Assembly (NCBI GenBank): GCA_963759155.1 | Contig: CAVWXX010000014.1 | Span: 62,001-126,000, forward strand | Reading direction: 5' to 3' | Origin: SZUA-36 sp963759155 | GTDB taxonomy: Bacteria > Pseudomonadota > Gammaproteobacteria > Xanthomonadales > SZUA-36 | DNA: 64,000 nucleotides | In this document: in pieces, positions 51,564-60,200 of the stretch | Layout of the letters: the number at the start of each line of letters is the position of its first letter | Numbering within the stretch: position 1 is the first letter of the stretch | Program-made: the position numbers and the translations under genes | The notes under the pieces: model-generated | Told to the model about the DNA's origin: nothing | The model's database searches: none | The model's input: only the letters and a program-made list of their open reading frames with translations

Positions 51564-51911
51564 GACACGCCCTCATTATTGTCCATTTATGCAAGCAAGA
51601 GATATGCTGCTCACTAAGTCCGACAATGTGCGAAACCAGATCTAGTATTCCAGAAATGTTAGAAACTTACCAAGTGCAAGTGTTCTTATATTTAAAACAT
51701 GATCCCGGTTATGGTATCAAGATTTGGACATTCATCACTTCTTATGGATTGGCCACTATAGACATCGTAAATAATCTCGTAATCGTTAACCAGGCCAATC
51801 AGACTGCTCTTAACTGAATGTCCTTGTGATCGGGGGAGAACCAATGGCCGAAACCCTAATTCTTTGTCGGCCAGTTGCTTTGAACTCGGTCAGCCTTTTC
51901 TTCGACGAAAA
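51564..51911. other. Gene-free region between the AsmA-like gene and the 5S rRNA gene
   Basis: About 350 bp contain only short frames with no ribosome sites or recognisable protein. It presumably holds the promoter of the minus-strand AsmA-like gene. No REP palindrome or tRNA is seen. Confidence 0.5.
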
Positions 51912-51939
51912 AAAGCCCCGCCCAAAAGGGCGAGGCTTT
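51912..51939 (-). terminator. Intrinsic terminator of the 5S rRNA gene
   Basis: On the minus strand AAAGCCTCGCCC, TTTT and GGGCGGGGCTTT make a 12-bp stem with one mismatch, followed by a run of seven T, a typical rrn operon end. It begins 8 bp after the 5S gene. Confidence 0.92.
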
Positions 51940-51946
51940 CTATTTG

Positions 51947-52065
51947 ATGCCTGGCAGTGACCTACTCTCACATGGGATCTCCCACACTACCATCGGCGAT
52001 GCATCATTTCACTGCTGAGTTCGGAATGGGATCAGGTGAGACTAATGCTCTAATGCCGCCAGGCA
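51947..52065 (-). rRNA. rrf: 5S ribosomal RNA (orphan)
   Basis: Read on the minus strand this 119-base gene begins TGCCTGGCGGCATTAGAGC and ends GTAGGTCACTGCCAGGCAT, so the two ends pair as helix I. Internal landmarks CCATTCCGAACTCAG and CGCCGATGGTAGTGTGGG are standard 5S sequence. The normal terminator follows. There is no 23S gene upstream: REP copy 5 starts 12 bp before the 5S and an IS91 remnant follows it. The gene has therefore been separated from its rRNA operon or was copied alone. Confidence 0.95.
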
Positions 52066-52076
52066 AACTGGCTGGT

Positions 52077-52161
52077 TTATTTGGGGTCAGAGTAAAAACT
52101 CCTGAAACGGGGTGCAAACTTTGCACTAAAATCAGAGAGTTTTTACTCTGACCCCAATTAA
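52077..52161. repeat. REP palindrome, copy 5
   Basis: The arms are as in the other copies, with one change near the left end (ATTTGGGG for AATTGGGG). The inner part includes GTGCAAACTTTGCAC, a palindrome. It lies between the 5S gene and an IS91 transposase fragment, supplying the fragment's stop codon at 52158-52160. Confidence 0.9.
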
Positions 52162-52499
52162 ACCCAGGTCATTAAGGCCCGTCTCTCCGCTGGAGTTTGA
52201 TCGGCCTCATCAACTGAGTGGCACTTTTTACGTTTGCCCCGCTTGGCTGGTGTTACCTTTGAGCGATACTTATTATTGGGCGCGAATACTCCGTGAAAAC
52301 GAGTAAGGTTTACTCTTGGTTTCGGAATAAGTGAAACTAGCCTGGCAACAAAATCCAACGGTTCAAACATCACATGGGTTGTACCGTTACGCCAGGGTGT
52401 CTTCAGTTCATAACGCACCCTGCCGTTTCGGGTCATCGATAACCGCTTTGTGGATACCGCGGGTCTCGTGACAGCTGTCCTGTTGTTATCGATCACCAC
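52158..52499 (-). pseudogene. IS91-family transposase remnant 1 (C-terminal part)
   Basis: This 113-codon frame contains TRPAVSTKRLSMTRNGRVRY, KTPWRNGTTHVMFEPLDFVARL, VSLIPKPRVNLTRFHGVFAPN and PAERRALMTW, all found in the C-terminal third of IS91-type (Y2/HUH) transposases and in the copy at 55362-56317. It breaks off at MTW, exactly where REP copy 5 begins, while the sister copy continues AQRLKRVFDID. The N-terminal two thirds with the zinc finger and catalytic tyrosines are absent. Confidence 0.85.
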
Positions 52500-52619
52500 T
52501 TTCGTGATTCGACGAAAGGATACGGCGTCTCATCGGCATTTTGGGACCGCGTGTTTGGTACCTTGCAGAAACCCAAAAAGCCGTTAAAAACAGCCTAGTT
52601 AAACCGTAGGAATCTTTAT

Positions 52620-53885
52620 TCAGCCTTTCAAAATGCCCTTGAGGTATTCCGGGCTGAATAGTTTGCCTATGGTTGACCCCTGCACCAGGATCGAGAAGGC
52701 GACGACACCAAATGTCATATTGACAATCAATGCTTTTTCCGGGCTTTCCGGCAGGGATAAGGCCAGCGCAAGCGCCAGGCCTCCGCGTAATCCGGCCCAG
52801 GTGAATAGCTTGGTCATGGCGAGAGCATCTGCTTTCAACATATTGCTTGATGTCAGCAAGGCAAGCGGTATATAGACACTGACAGCGCGTGCCACGAGGC
52901 ACACCAGTATCGCCACCACAATGCTTAAACCCAGGGGTGCGATTGCCAGGTTGTGAATAAAAATTACAATGAAACCCATCATGACAAATAGCAGCGAATT
53001 CAGTGTATCGTCAATGCCTGTCCAGAAGGTCCCCAGGGGTGCGCGGATCTTTTCACCGAGACGTGGTACTGTCAGGTTTCCAACCAACAAGCCCGCGACC
53101 ACCATGGCGATCGGACCGGAAACATCGATTTCCAGTGCTATGGCGTAACCAAGTGTGACAGTAGCCAACGTGATCAGCAGCAGGTTTCCAAAATCGTTGG
53201 TACGAAGAAGCATGTGGTGCGTTATGAAACCTGTAATCAGACCAAGTCCAATCCCACCCAGGACTTCACGCAGAAATAGCAAAACCGCGTCCGACAGTGT
53301 GGGTTGGGTTGAGCCACCGACAAAAGCCAGTGCCATGGTGAACAACACCACGCCGACGCCATCATTGAACAACGACTCGCCATTGATGGTGGCCTCCAGT
53401 GGCTTGGGTAAACCCGCCGCTTTCAAAATTGCGAGGGCGGCAATCGGGTCGGTAGGGGAAATGAGCGCACCAAAAACAAATGCATAGGTCAGGGCCAGTG
53501 TTACACCGAACCACCCGAGAACCGTGCTAAGCAGGAATCCAGTCAGTACACAGGCGATAAGGGTAGAGCCCACAGCCAGCGACAGGATGACCCATTCTTT
53601 ATCCTCAAGGGATTTGATTTTTACACCGGCGCTCCCGGCAAACAGCATAAAACACAAAACACCGTTGAGAAGAACCTCGCTGATATCCAGCTTTTCTACC
53701 AACGCCCTTAGCCAGCTTATCGAATCAACGTGCATGGTTAGAGAGACAACTGCCAGCAGCAGTGATGTAAGCAGTGCAAGCAGCATCAGGCCTATGGCAG
53801 ACTGCAGATGGAGGTAGCGTTCGTTGATGACACTATAAATGGCTGTCAAGCCGAGCAAGATACCAATCAGTAAAAACAAACCCAT
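52620..53885 (-). CDS. CPA1-type Na+/H+ (cation:proton) antiporter
   Basis: This 421-residue inner-membrane protein has about 12 helices. FGALISPTDPIAALAILKAAGLPK and INGESLFNDGVGVVLFTMALAF contain the ion-binding Asp and the ND motif of NhaP/NHE antiporters; TWAGLRGGLALALALSLP is a further family block. It exchanges Na+ or K+ for H+. The ATG at 53885 is chosen because GGAGG lies 7 bases upstream. No cytoplasmic TrkA-C domain is attached. A short open gene tail ends 14 bp upstream. Confidence 0.92.
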   Translation of the reverse strand: MGLFLLIGILLGLTAIYSVINERYLHLQSAIGLMLLALLTSLLLAVVSLTMHVDSISWLRALVEKLDISEVLLNGVLCFMLFAGSAGVKIKSLEDKEWVILSLAVGSTLIACVLTGFLLSTVLGWFGVTLALTYAFVFGALISPTDPIAALAILKAAGLPKPLEATINGESLFNDGVGVVLFTMALAFVGGSTQPTLSDAVLLFLREVLGGIGLGLITGFITHHMLLRTNDFGNLLLITLATVTLGYAIALEIDVSGPIAMVVAGLLVGNLTVPRLGEKIRAPLGTFWTGIDDTLNSLLFVMMGFIVIFIHNLAIAPLGLSIVVAILVCLVARAVSVYIPLALLTSSNMLKADALAMTKLFTWAGLRGGLALALALSLPESPEKALIVNMTFGVVAFSILVQGSTIGKLFSPEYLKGILKG

Positions 53886-53898
53886 CTGCATGCCTCCG

Positions 53899-54102
53899 TT
53901 ACTTACCTGTGGTTGGGGTAAATATTGATGCAATGGTCATCATTTGTCTAGCTGGTCTGACTGGCATGGGTTTTGAAACCATTGTGCGAACATTGGAAAG
54001 TGAGGCAGAATAAGCGAGTTTGGAAATACGAGCATCCTGTTTCACCCGGTAAATAGCCTCAGCGACGAGGTTAGGCGTTAAGTAGAATCTGCACTGGACT
54101 GT
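53899..54102 (-). pseudogene. C-terminal remnant of an unidentified protein before the antiporter
   Basis: The frame ending with TAA at 53899-53901 is open for 67 codons after a TAG and reads convincingly as protein: FYLTPNLVAEAIYRVKQDAR, then SKLAYSASLSNVRTMVSKPM and a C-terminal IFTPTTGK. No start codon with a ribosome site is seen. It ends 14 bp before the antiporter start, so it may be the decayed upstream gene of that operon. The family is not recognised. Confidence 0.3.
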
Positions 54103-54177
54103 CTACGGTCATCACTACCATCGGTGTCCTCATGGATTGCGGTTCGTACCGCCAGGAAGAACCAACACCATATCATT

Positions 54178-54207
54178 AAAAGGAGGTGCAAAAGCATCTC
54201 CTTTTTT
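54178..54207. terminator. Intrinsic terminator-like hairpin
   Basis: AAAAGGAGGTGC and GCATCTCCTTTT pair around AAAA with one G-T pair and are followed by more T. No intact gene ends just before it on the plus strand. On the minus strand it follows the Na/Pi cotransporter-like remnant by about 35 bp, which fits better. Confidence 0.6.
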
Positions 54208-54242
54208 AGTTAACCGGGACAGAGGTGTGAATACCCCGGTCC

Positions 54243-54410
54243 TCAGGCTTCCTTGGCCATAACGGCGTTTGGCAGAATCAGCTTTGACAGGCGCTTGGAC
54301 AGCTCATAAATACGTCTGAGCGCGTCGATCACTTCGTATTCCATGCGAAACAGTTCAATGAGGTACGGTGTTGTTAGCGAAACCCGCGGTCTCGAAGGTC
54401 TGGCCCTTGG
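54243..54410 (-). pseudogene. C-terminal remnant, probably of a Na/Pi cotransporter
   Basis: The last 56 codons before a TGA include SLTTPYLIELFRMEYEVIDA and LRRIYELSKRLSKLILP. This resembles the PhoU-like helical tail of bacterial Na+/phosphate cotransporters, which ends with an IYxLxKRxxK helix. The rest of the gene is missing; upstream DNA soon loses coding character. A terminator-like hairpin follows. The identification rests on a short stretch. Confidence 0.4.
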
Positions 54411-54653
54411 GTGAAGAAGTCTCCAAAATCACAAATTACAATTTGTTTTTTTAGCCTGGCACAAATCATTCTATTATTTGATAAGCATGATTTTCGGCCA
54501 GGAAACAACTCGAGCTTGTACTCTGATGCCTGTTTGTCCTGCTCTCAATTGCCCCATATGCCGGATAAGGTTGTTTATGGACACAGGTTAATGAATCCTT
54601 TAGTCTCAGACTCGTTTTCATAAATGAATCAAAACAGACTTCAGGAGTAGCAT

Positions 54654-55058
54654 ATGCGTAATTTATTGGTTTTTCTTTGTGTTCTGATTGTCGCTATCCC
54701 CACCATTGCCGCCGCGAGTAGCGCAAATGGTGTCTGGAGCACCGAGAAGGATGACAAGGGCGCCTACCTCGAGGTGACGATCGCGGCTTGCGAATCCGAT
54801 GCGTCACTTACCTGTGGCGTCATCAGCAAGGCGGTCACCGCGTCGGGCGAAGACCCCGGCTATTCTAATCTTGGCAAACTCATCATCAAAGACATGAAGG
54901 ATCACGGTGATGGTACTTATTCCAAAGGCACAATCTGGGATCCGGTAAAAGATAAGGTTTACAAATCCAAGATGGAGGTAAAAGGGGATGAACTGGATGT
55001 CGACGGCTGCATCTCTGTAATATGCGTAGGGCAACACTGGCAAAGCGTGGCGCAATAG
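54654..55058 (+). CDS. DUF2147 exported protein
   Basis: This 134-residue protein has a signal peptide ending near IAAASS. A small lipocalin-like DUF2147 domain follows: NGVWSTEKDDKGAYLEVTIAAC, CGVISKAV, GTIWDPVKDKVYKSKMEVKGDELDVDGC and QHWQ. In members the pattern G-W...G-I-DP..G..Y...M is constant. CAGGAG lies 7 bases before the ATG. It stands alone among remnants. The function is unknown; members of the family are periplasmic. Confidence 0.85.
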   Translation: MRNLLVFLCVLIVAIPTIAAASSANGVWSTEKDDKGAYLEVTIAACESDASLTCGVISKAVTASGEDPGYSNLGKLIIKDMKDHGDGTYSKGTIWDPVKDKVYKSKMEVKGDELDVDGCISVICVGQHWQSVAQ

Positions 55059-55130
55059 CCGTTTACCCTGATATATTTCGTACCAGGGAAGTTCCGGGCT
55101 CACTGATTATCGATTAAACATGTGGAATCT

Positions 55131-55277
55131 ATGGGTCTATTTAAACGGTATGCCAAGTCATCTATTGGGTTTCATCCCAAAATCAATGAACGCGAAATAG
55201 TTTTCACACAGCCTCGGCCAGAAGCCGCTATAAATCAATCACAGAATTTACAGCCCCCGCCACCTGACATCGATTGA
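55131..55277 (+). CDS. Possible 48-residue protein
   Basis: ATG at 55131 opens a frame starting MGLFKRYAKSSIGFHPKINE and ending with a proline-rich LQPPPPDID before TGA. It looks mildly protein-like but has no clear ribosome site, membrane helix or family. It lies in the 300-bp gap between the DUF2147 gene and an IS91 remnant, so it may be chance or a remnant. Confidence 0.25.
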   Translation: MGLFKRYAKSSIGFHPKINEREIVFTQPRPEAAINQSQNLQPPPPDID

Positions 55278-55361
55278 CGTACTTTGCTCACAGCACTTTG
55301 AGAATAGAGCCATTGCGCGCTGCAAAACCACAAATGAATACTTTCAGTATTTGTTTGAACC

Positions 55362-56317
55362 ATGGGATTACTCTCGCACCAGACTCACCAGGAACAGCCA
55401 AGTTCAGCTGCTGTATACGTACGCCACCGTCCCGAAACGACATTACTCTATCAGATTGTTCAGGAGTACTGGCCTGAGTTTCTGAACGGCGTGTACATCG
55501 GCGGCTCCAGTGGGCACCCGTTGCGGTTTCGATGGGTGAAGGCACCAACCAGAAATGAACTCACTCAATTAACGCATACCATTGCCCAACGCATTGGCCG
55601 TTACCTGGAGCGCCAAGGCTTACTGGAGCCCGATAACCCGTTTTCAGGCTCAGTGGGTGAAGCTGCCGAGTTTCCGCTGCATGCAGGTTTAGCCACCAAG
55701 GCCAATGAACACAGCAAGCTGGAACGCTTGTGCCGCTACATTACGAGGCCGGCAATATCTACGAAACGTCTGTCATTGACCCACAATGGCCAGGTCCGCT
55801 ATGAGTTGAAAACTTCTTGGCACAATGGCACTACACATATCATATTTGAACCACTGGATTTTATGTTTAGGACGAACGGTATGTCGCGGGCGCATGGATG
55901 CGCAGGAGCGACCATTTCCAGACTGGTTGCTCTGGTACCAAAACCCCGGGTTAATCTCACTCGATTTCTTGGAGTGTTCGCCTAAGCGCACCTACTCTTG
56001 GTGCACCCAATAGTAAGCATCGGGCACTAGTAACACCGGCAAAACGGGGCAAAGATAAAATACCCCGGTCACTTGATGACGACACAACGCCAGCCGAACG
56101 CCGGGCAGCAATGACTTGGGCACAAAGGTTAAAGCGGGTATTTGATATTGATGTTACAACCTGCTGTGAATGCGGTGGTGATGTCAAGATTATTGCGAGT
56201 ATCGAAGACCCAGCGGTTATTCAGAAGATACTCGCTCACCTGGATGACAATGCAACTTCTACAGCAGCACTGTTGCCGGACTGCCGAGCTTCGCCGACAG
56301 TGGGCTTGTTCGTCTGA
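55362..56317 (+). pseudogene. IS91-family transposase remnant 2 (internally deleted, frameshifted)
   Basis: The first open part begins with VYVRHRPETTLLYQIVQEYW, the N-terminus of IS91 transposases, then jumps straight to C-terminal sequence (GNGQ-like HNGQVRYELKTSWHNGTTHI, LVPKPRVNLTRFLGVFA). The zinc finger and catalytic middle are deleted. After a frameshift near 55983 the tail resumes at 56111 as MTWAQRLKRVFDIDVTTCCE, then CGGDVKIIASIEDPAVIQKI. It cannot make a working transposase. It is the same family as the remnants at 52158-52499 and 63185-63680. Confidence 0.85.
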
Positions 56318-56490
56318 ATAAACAAACGCAATCACGCTGTTCCTAACCTGCTAGTGGTATGGCTTTTTTTGTCCAGCCATTGGAGTTGGTGTAAACCCGG
56401 AAAAATGCAGCATCCAGTCTTCACCACTCAACTAGTACGACAATTTGTGCCGAATTGACCCAAAGGCTAACAAAAAGCGATGTTCAATAT

Positions 56491-56685
56491 ATGCAGATTT
56501 CTGGCAATATTGCTTTAATGCCTCCTATACTCGACCTGCTGGATGTCTCATTGTGGGACTCGTTCAAAGAGTCGGAAGAAAATGCCTTTAAGGGACGTTC
56601 ATTAATGAGTTACTTCACCGAACTGGACTGGGGCAAGGTTCGGCTGGTTGTCGCCGGAAAATTGCAGACGGGCCAGGATATTTAA
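56491..56685 (+). CDS. Possible hypothetical protein or remnant
   Basis: A 64-codon frame starts MQISGNIALMPPILDLLDVS and ends ELDWGKVRLVVAGKLQTGQD. It reads as plausible protein and is open twelve codons further upstream to a TTG. No ribosome site is obvious and no family is recognised. It lies between IS91 remnant 2 and the 3' end of the giant repeat gene. Confidence 0.25.
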   Translation: MQISGNIALMPPILDLLDVSLWDSFKESEENAFKGRSLMSYFTELDWGKVRLVVAGKLQTGQDI

Positions 56686-56723
56686 CACTGCCTGGATTCA
56701 GGAGTGGACTGCCCCATCATTGG

Positions 56724-56745
56724 CCGCGGTGGTATCCCACCGCGG
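56724..56745. terminator. Perfect hairpin after the giant repeat gene
   Basis: CCGCGGTGG and CCACCGCGG form a 9-bp all-paired stem around TATC, about 40 bp beyond the stop of the minus-strand repeat gene. No U-tract follows, so termination would not be of the simple intrinsic type. Confidence 0.4.
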
Positions 56746-56785
56746 GGTATCGGGTTTACTGCCGGTTAGATTGAATGATCAACAC

Positions 56786-57214
56786 TCAGGTAAAACGCCT
56801 GATGCCAATCAACCCGGCGGCAAACATCAACAGCAGCATCAGCAATGCTCCTGAACGACTCAGCGTCGGAACTGCCACAACGAACACATCACCCTCAACC
56901 GACTCAACCGTGATCAACACCGATGCTTCATTGCTGTCGAGCGCGCCGTCGTTGGCCTTGTAAGTAAACGTATCACTGCCGCTGAACCCGGCGTTCGGCG
57001 TGTAGCTGAAGCTGCCGTCCGGATGCGGGGCCAGGGTGCCATTCGCCGGCTGGCCGGTGACCGTCACCGTCAGTGGCTGGCCCTCCGGGTCGACGTCATT
57101 GGCCAGAAGCCCGGGAGCTGCAACTGTCAGCACCGTATCCTGCAGTGTGACGTAGACATCGCCATTGGCCACCGGCGGCAGGTTCGCCGACGCAGCTGTC
57201 ACCGTGATCAACAC
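56786..57214 (-). CDS. C-terminal repeat unit and IPTL-CTERM sorting signal of the giant repeat protein
   Basis: This 142-codon frame contains the last cadherin-like unit (LPPVANGDVYVTLQDTVLTV to SNEASVLITV) and then VPTLSRSGALLMLLLMFAAGLIGIRRFT: a VPTLS box, a membrane helix and a basic end. This is the IPTL-CTERM signal, thought to direct cell-surface sorting by an exosortase-like enzyme. It is the same protein as the 57267-62921 frame; a single extra base at about 57342 separates them. The frame is actually open further up to about 57340. Confidence 0.85.
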   Translation of the reverse strand: MLITVTAASANLPPVANGDVYVTLQDTVLTVAAPGLLANDVDPEGQPLTVTVTGQPANGTLAPHPDGSFSYTPNAGFSGSDTFTYKANDGALDSNEASVLITVESVEGDVFVVAVPTLSRSGALLMLLLMFAAGLIGIRRFT

Positions 57215-60200
57215 CGATGCCTCATTGCTGTCGAGCGCGCCGTCGTTGGCCTTGTAAGTAAACGTATCACTGCCGCTGAACCCGGCGTTCGGCGTGTAGC
57301 TGAAGCTGCCGTCCGGGTGCGGGGCCAGGGTGCCATTCGCCTGGCTGACCGGTAACCGTCAGTGTAAGTGTATGACCTTCCGGATCGGCATCATTGGCCA
57401 GAACCCCGGGAACCGGAACGTCCAGCACCGTATCCTGCGGCGTCGCGTAGACATCGCCATTGGCCACCGGCGGCAGGTTCGCCGACGCAGCTGTCACCGT
57501 GATCAACACCGATGCTTCATTGCTGTCGAGCGCGCCGTCGTTGGCCTTGTAAGTAAACGTATCACTGCCGCTGAACCCGGCGTTCGGCGTGTAGCTGAAG
57601 CTGCCGTCCGGATGCGGGGCCAGGGTGCCATTCGCCGGCTGGCCGGTGACCGTCACCGTCAGTGGCTGGCCCTCCGGATCGGCATCATTGGCCAGAAGCC
57701 CGGGAGCTGCAACTGTCAGCACCGTATCCTGCAGTGTGACGTAGACATCGCCATTGGCCACCGGCGGCAGGTTCGCCGACGCAGCTGTCACCATGATCAA
57801 CACCGATGCCTCGTTGCTGTCGAGCGCGCCGTCGTTCGCCTTGTAGGTGAACGTATCACTGCCACTGAACCCAGCGTTCGGCGTGTAGCTGAAGCTGCCG
57901 CCCGGGTTCGGGGCCAGGGTGCCATTCGTTGGCTGGCTGGTAACCGTCACTGTCAACGGTTGGCCCTCCGGATCGGCGTCATTGGCCAGAACGCCCGGCG
58001 CCGCCACGTTCAGCACCGTGTCCTGCGGTGTGGCATAGACATCGCCATTGGCTACCGGGGGCAGGTTCGCCGTCGTGGCCGTCACCGTGATCAACACCGA
58101 CGCCTCATTGCTGTCGAGCGCGCCGTCGTTGGCCTTGTAGGTGAACGTATCCGTACCGCTGAAACCGGCGTTCGGCGTGTAGCTGAAGCCGCCATTCGGG
58201 TTCGCGCCCAGAATGCCATTCGTCGGCTGCTTGGTCACGGTGACCGTCAGCGCGTGCCCCTCCGGGTCGGCGTCATTGGCCAGGAGCCCGGGGGCCGTCA
58301 CGCTCAGCACCGTATCCTGCGGCGTGATGTAGACATCCCCATTGGCCACCGGCGGCAGGTTCGCCGCCGCAGCGGTCACCGTAATCTGCACGCTGGCAAT
58401 ATTGCTGTCCAACTGGTTGTCCGAGGCCCGGTAGGAGAAGCTGTCCGTACCGCTGAAACCGGCATTGGGGGTGTAGGTGAACCCGCCCAGCAGGCTGGGT
58501 GACAGCTGACCGTTGGTCGGCTGGGTTTCAATGGTCGAAATCCGCAGTGCATTGCCCTCCGGGTCAGCGTCATTGCTCAGAACCCCAGGAGACGCCACAG
58601 TCAGCACCGTATCCTGTGGCGTGACGTAGACGTCGCCATTGGCTACCGGCGGCAGATTCGCTGCCGTCACCGTGATCTGCACGCTGGCAATATTGCTATC
58701 CAACTGGTTGTCCGAGGCCCGGTAGGAGAAGCTGTCCGTGCCGCTGAAACCGGCGTTGGGGGTGTAGGTGAACCCGCCCAGCAGGTTGGGTGACAGCTGA
58801 CCGTTGGTCGGCTGGGTTTCAATGGTCGAAATCCGCAGTGCATGTCCCTCCGGATCGACGTCATTGCCCAGCACACCAGGGGTCGCCACGGTCAAAACCG
58901 TATCCTGCGGCATGACGTAGACGTCACCATTGGCCACCGGCGGCAGGTTTGCTGCCGCAGCTGTCACCGTAATCTGCACCGGCACCTCGTTGCTGTCGAA
59001 TACGCCGTCGTTAGCTTTGTAGGTAAATGTATCAGTACCGCTGTACCCGGCGTTCGGCTTGTAGCTGAAACCGCCATCCGGGCTCGGAGCCAGGGCGCCA
59101 TTCGCCGGCTGGCCGGTAACCGTCACCGTCAGTGCGTTGCCCTCCGGGTCAGCGTCATTACTCAGAAGCCCGGGGGCCGCCACATTCAGCACCGTATCCT
59201 GCGGCGTGGCGTAGACGTCGCCATTGGCCACCGGCGGCAGGTTGATCGCATTGACCGTGATCTGCACCGTGGCCGTGTTGCTCTGCAGAGAGCCGTCACT
59301 GGCCTGATACGTGAAGCTGTCGACTCCGCTGAAGCCCTGATTGGGCGTGTAGACAAAGCTGCCGATCGCTGTGGGCGACAGAAGGCCGTTCGTGGGCTGG
59401 GTGCTCACTGAGAGGGCCAGACTGTCTCCGTCCGGGTCCGAGTCGTTAGCCAGCGGGCCCAGATTCGCGGGCACCAGCAAGAACGCGTTCTGCGTCGTGC
59501 TGTAACTGTCATTGTTGGCCACCGGCGCGCGGTTGACCGCGTTCACGGTGATCTGCACCGTGGCGAAGTTGCTGCCCAGGGCTCCATCGTTCAACTGGTA
59601 CGTGAAGGAGTCAGTACCGGAGAAGTTCGGGTCCGGGATATAAGTGAACGAACCGTCATCGTTCAGGGCAGTAAGTGTGCCATTCGCCGGATCGGTTACC
59701 TTGATCACCGACACGACGTCGCCATCCGGATCACCGTCATTGAGCAGCAGCCCCTGGAATCCGGGTACTGTCAGGGTTGTGCGCTGCGGCGTGCTGTAGC
59801 TGTCGTCGCCGGCGACCGGCGGCTGGTTCACCGCATTGACCGCGATCTGGACCGTCGCGAGGTTACTGTCCAACTGGTTGTCCGAGGCGCGGTAGGAGAA
59901 GCTGTCCGTGCCGCTGAATCCAGCGTTGGGGGTGTAGGTGAACCCGCCCAGCAGGCTGGGCGACAGCTGGCCGTTGGCCGGCTGGGTTTCAATGGTGGAA
60001 ATCCGCAGTGCATTGCCCTCCGGATCGATGTCGTTGCCGAGAACCCCGGCGTCAGCCACGGTCAGCGGCGTATCCTGCGGCGTTGCGTAGAGGTCGTCAT
60101 TGGCCACCGGCGGCAGATTGATCGCATTGACCGTGATCTGCACCGTGGCCGTGTTGCTGAGCAGGGAACCGTCAGTGGCCTGGTACGTGAAGCTGTCAAC

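Noticed and set aside
54080..54165. A second, degenerate 5S rRNA, suggested by ACTACCATCGG on the plus strand
   Set aside because: Only about 11 bases match, and neither the pairing ends nor the central loops of 5S rRNA are present.
57330..58502. A 390-codon open frame on the plus strand opposite the giant repeat gene, and a similar one at 58842-59411
   Set aside because: They repeat with the same period as the Ig-like units on the other strand and consist of Arg/His/Gly-rich low-complexity sequence. They are by-products of the repeated codons of the real minus-strand gene.
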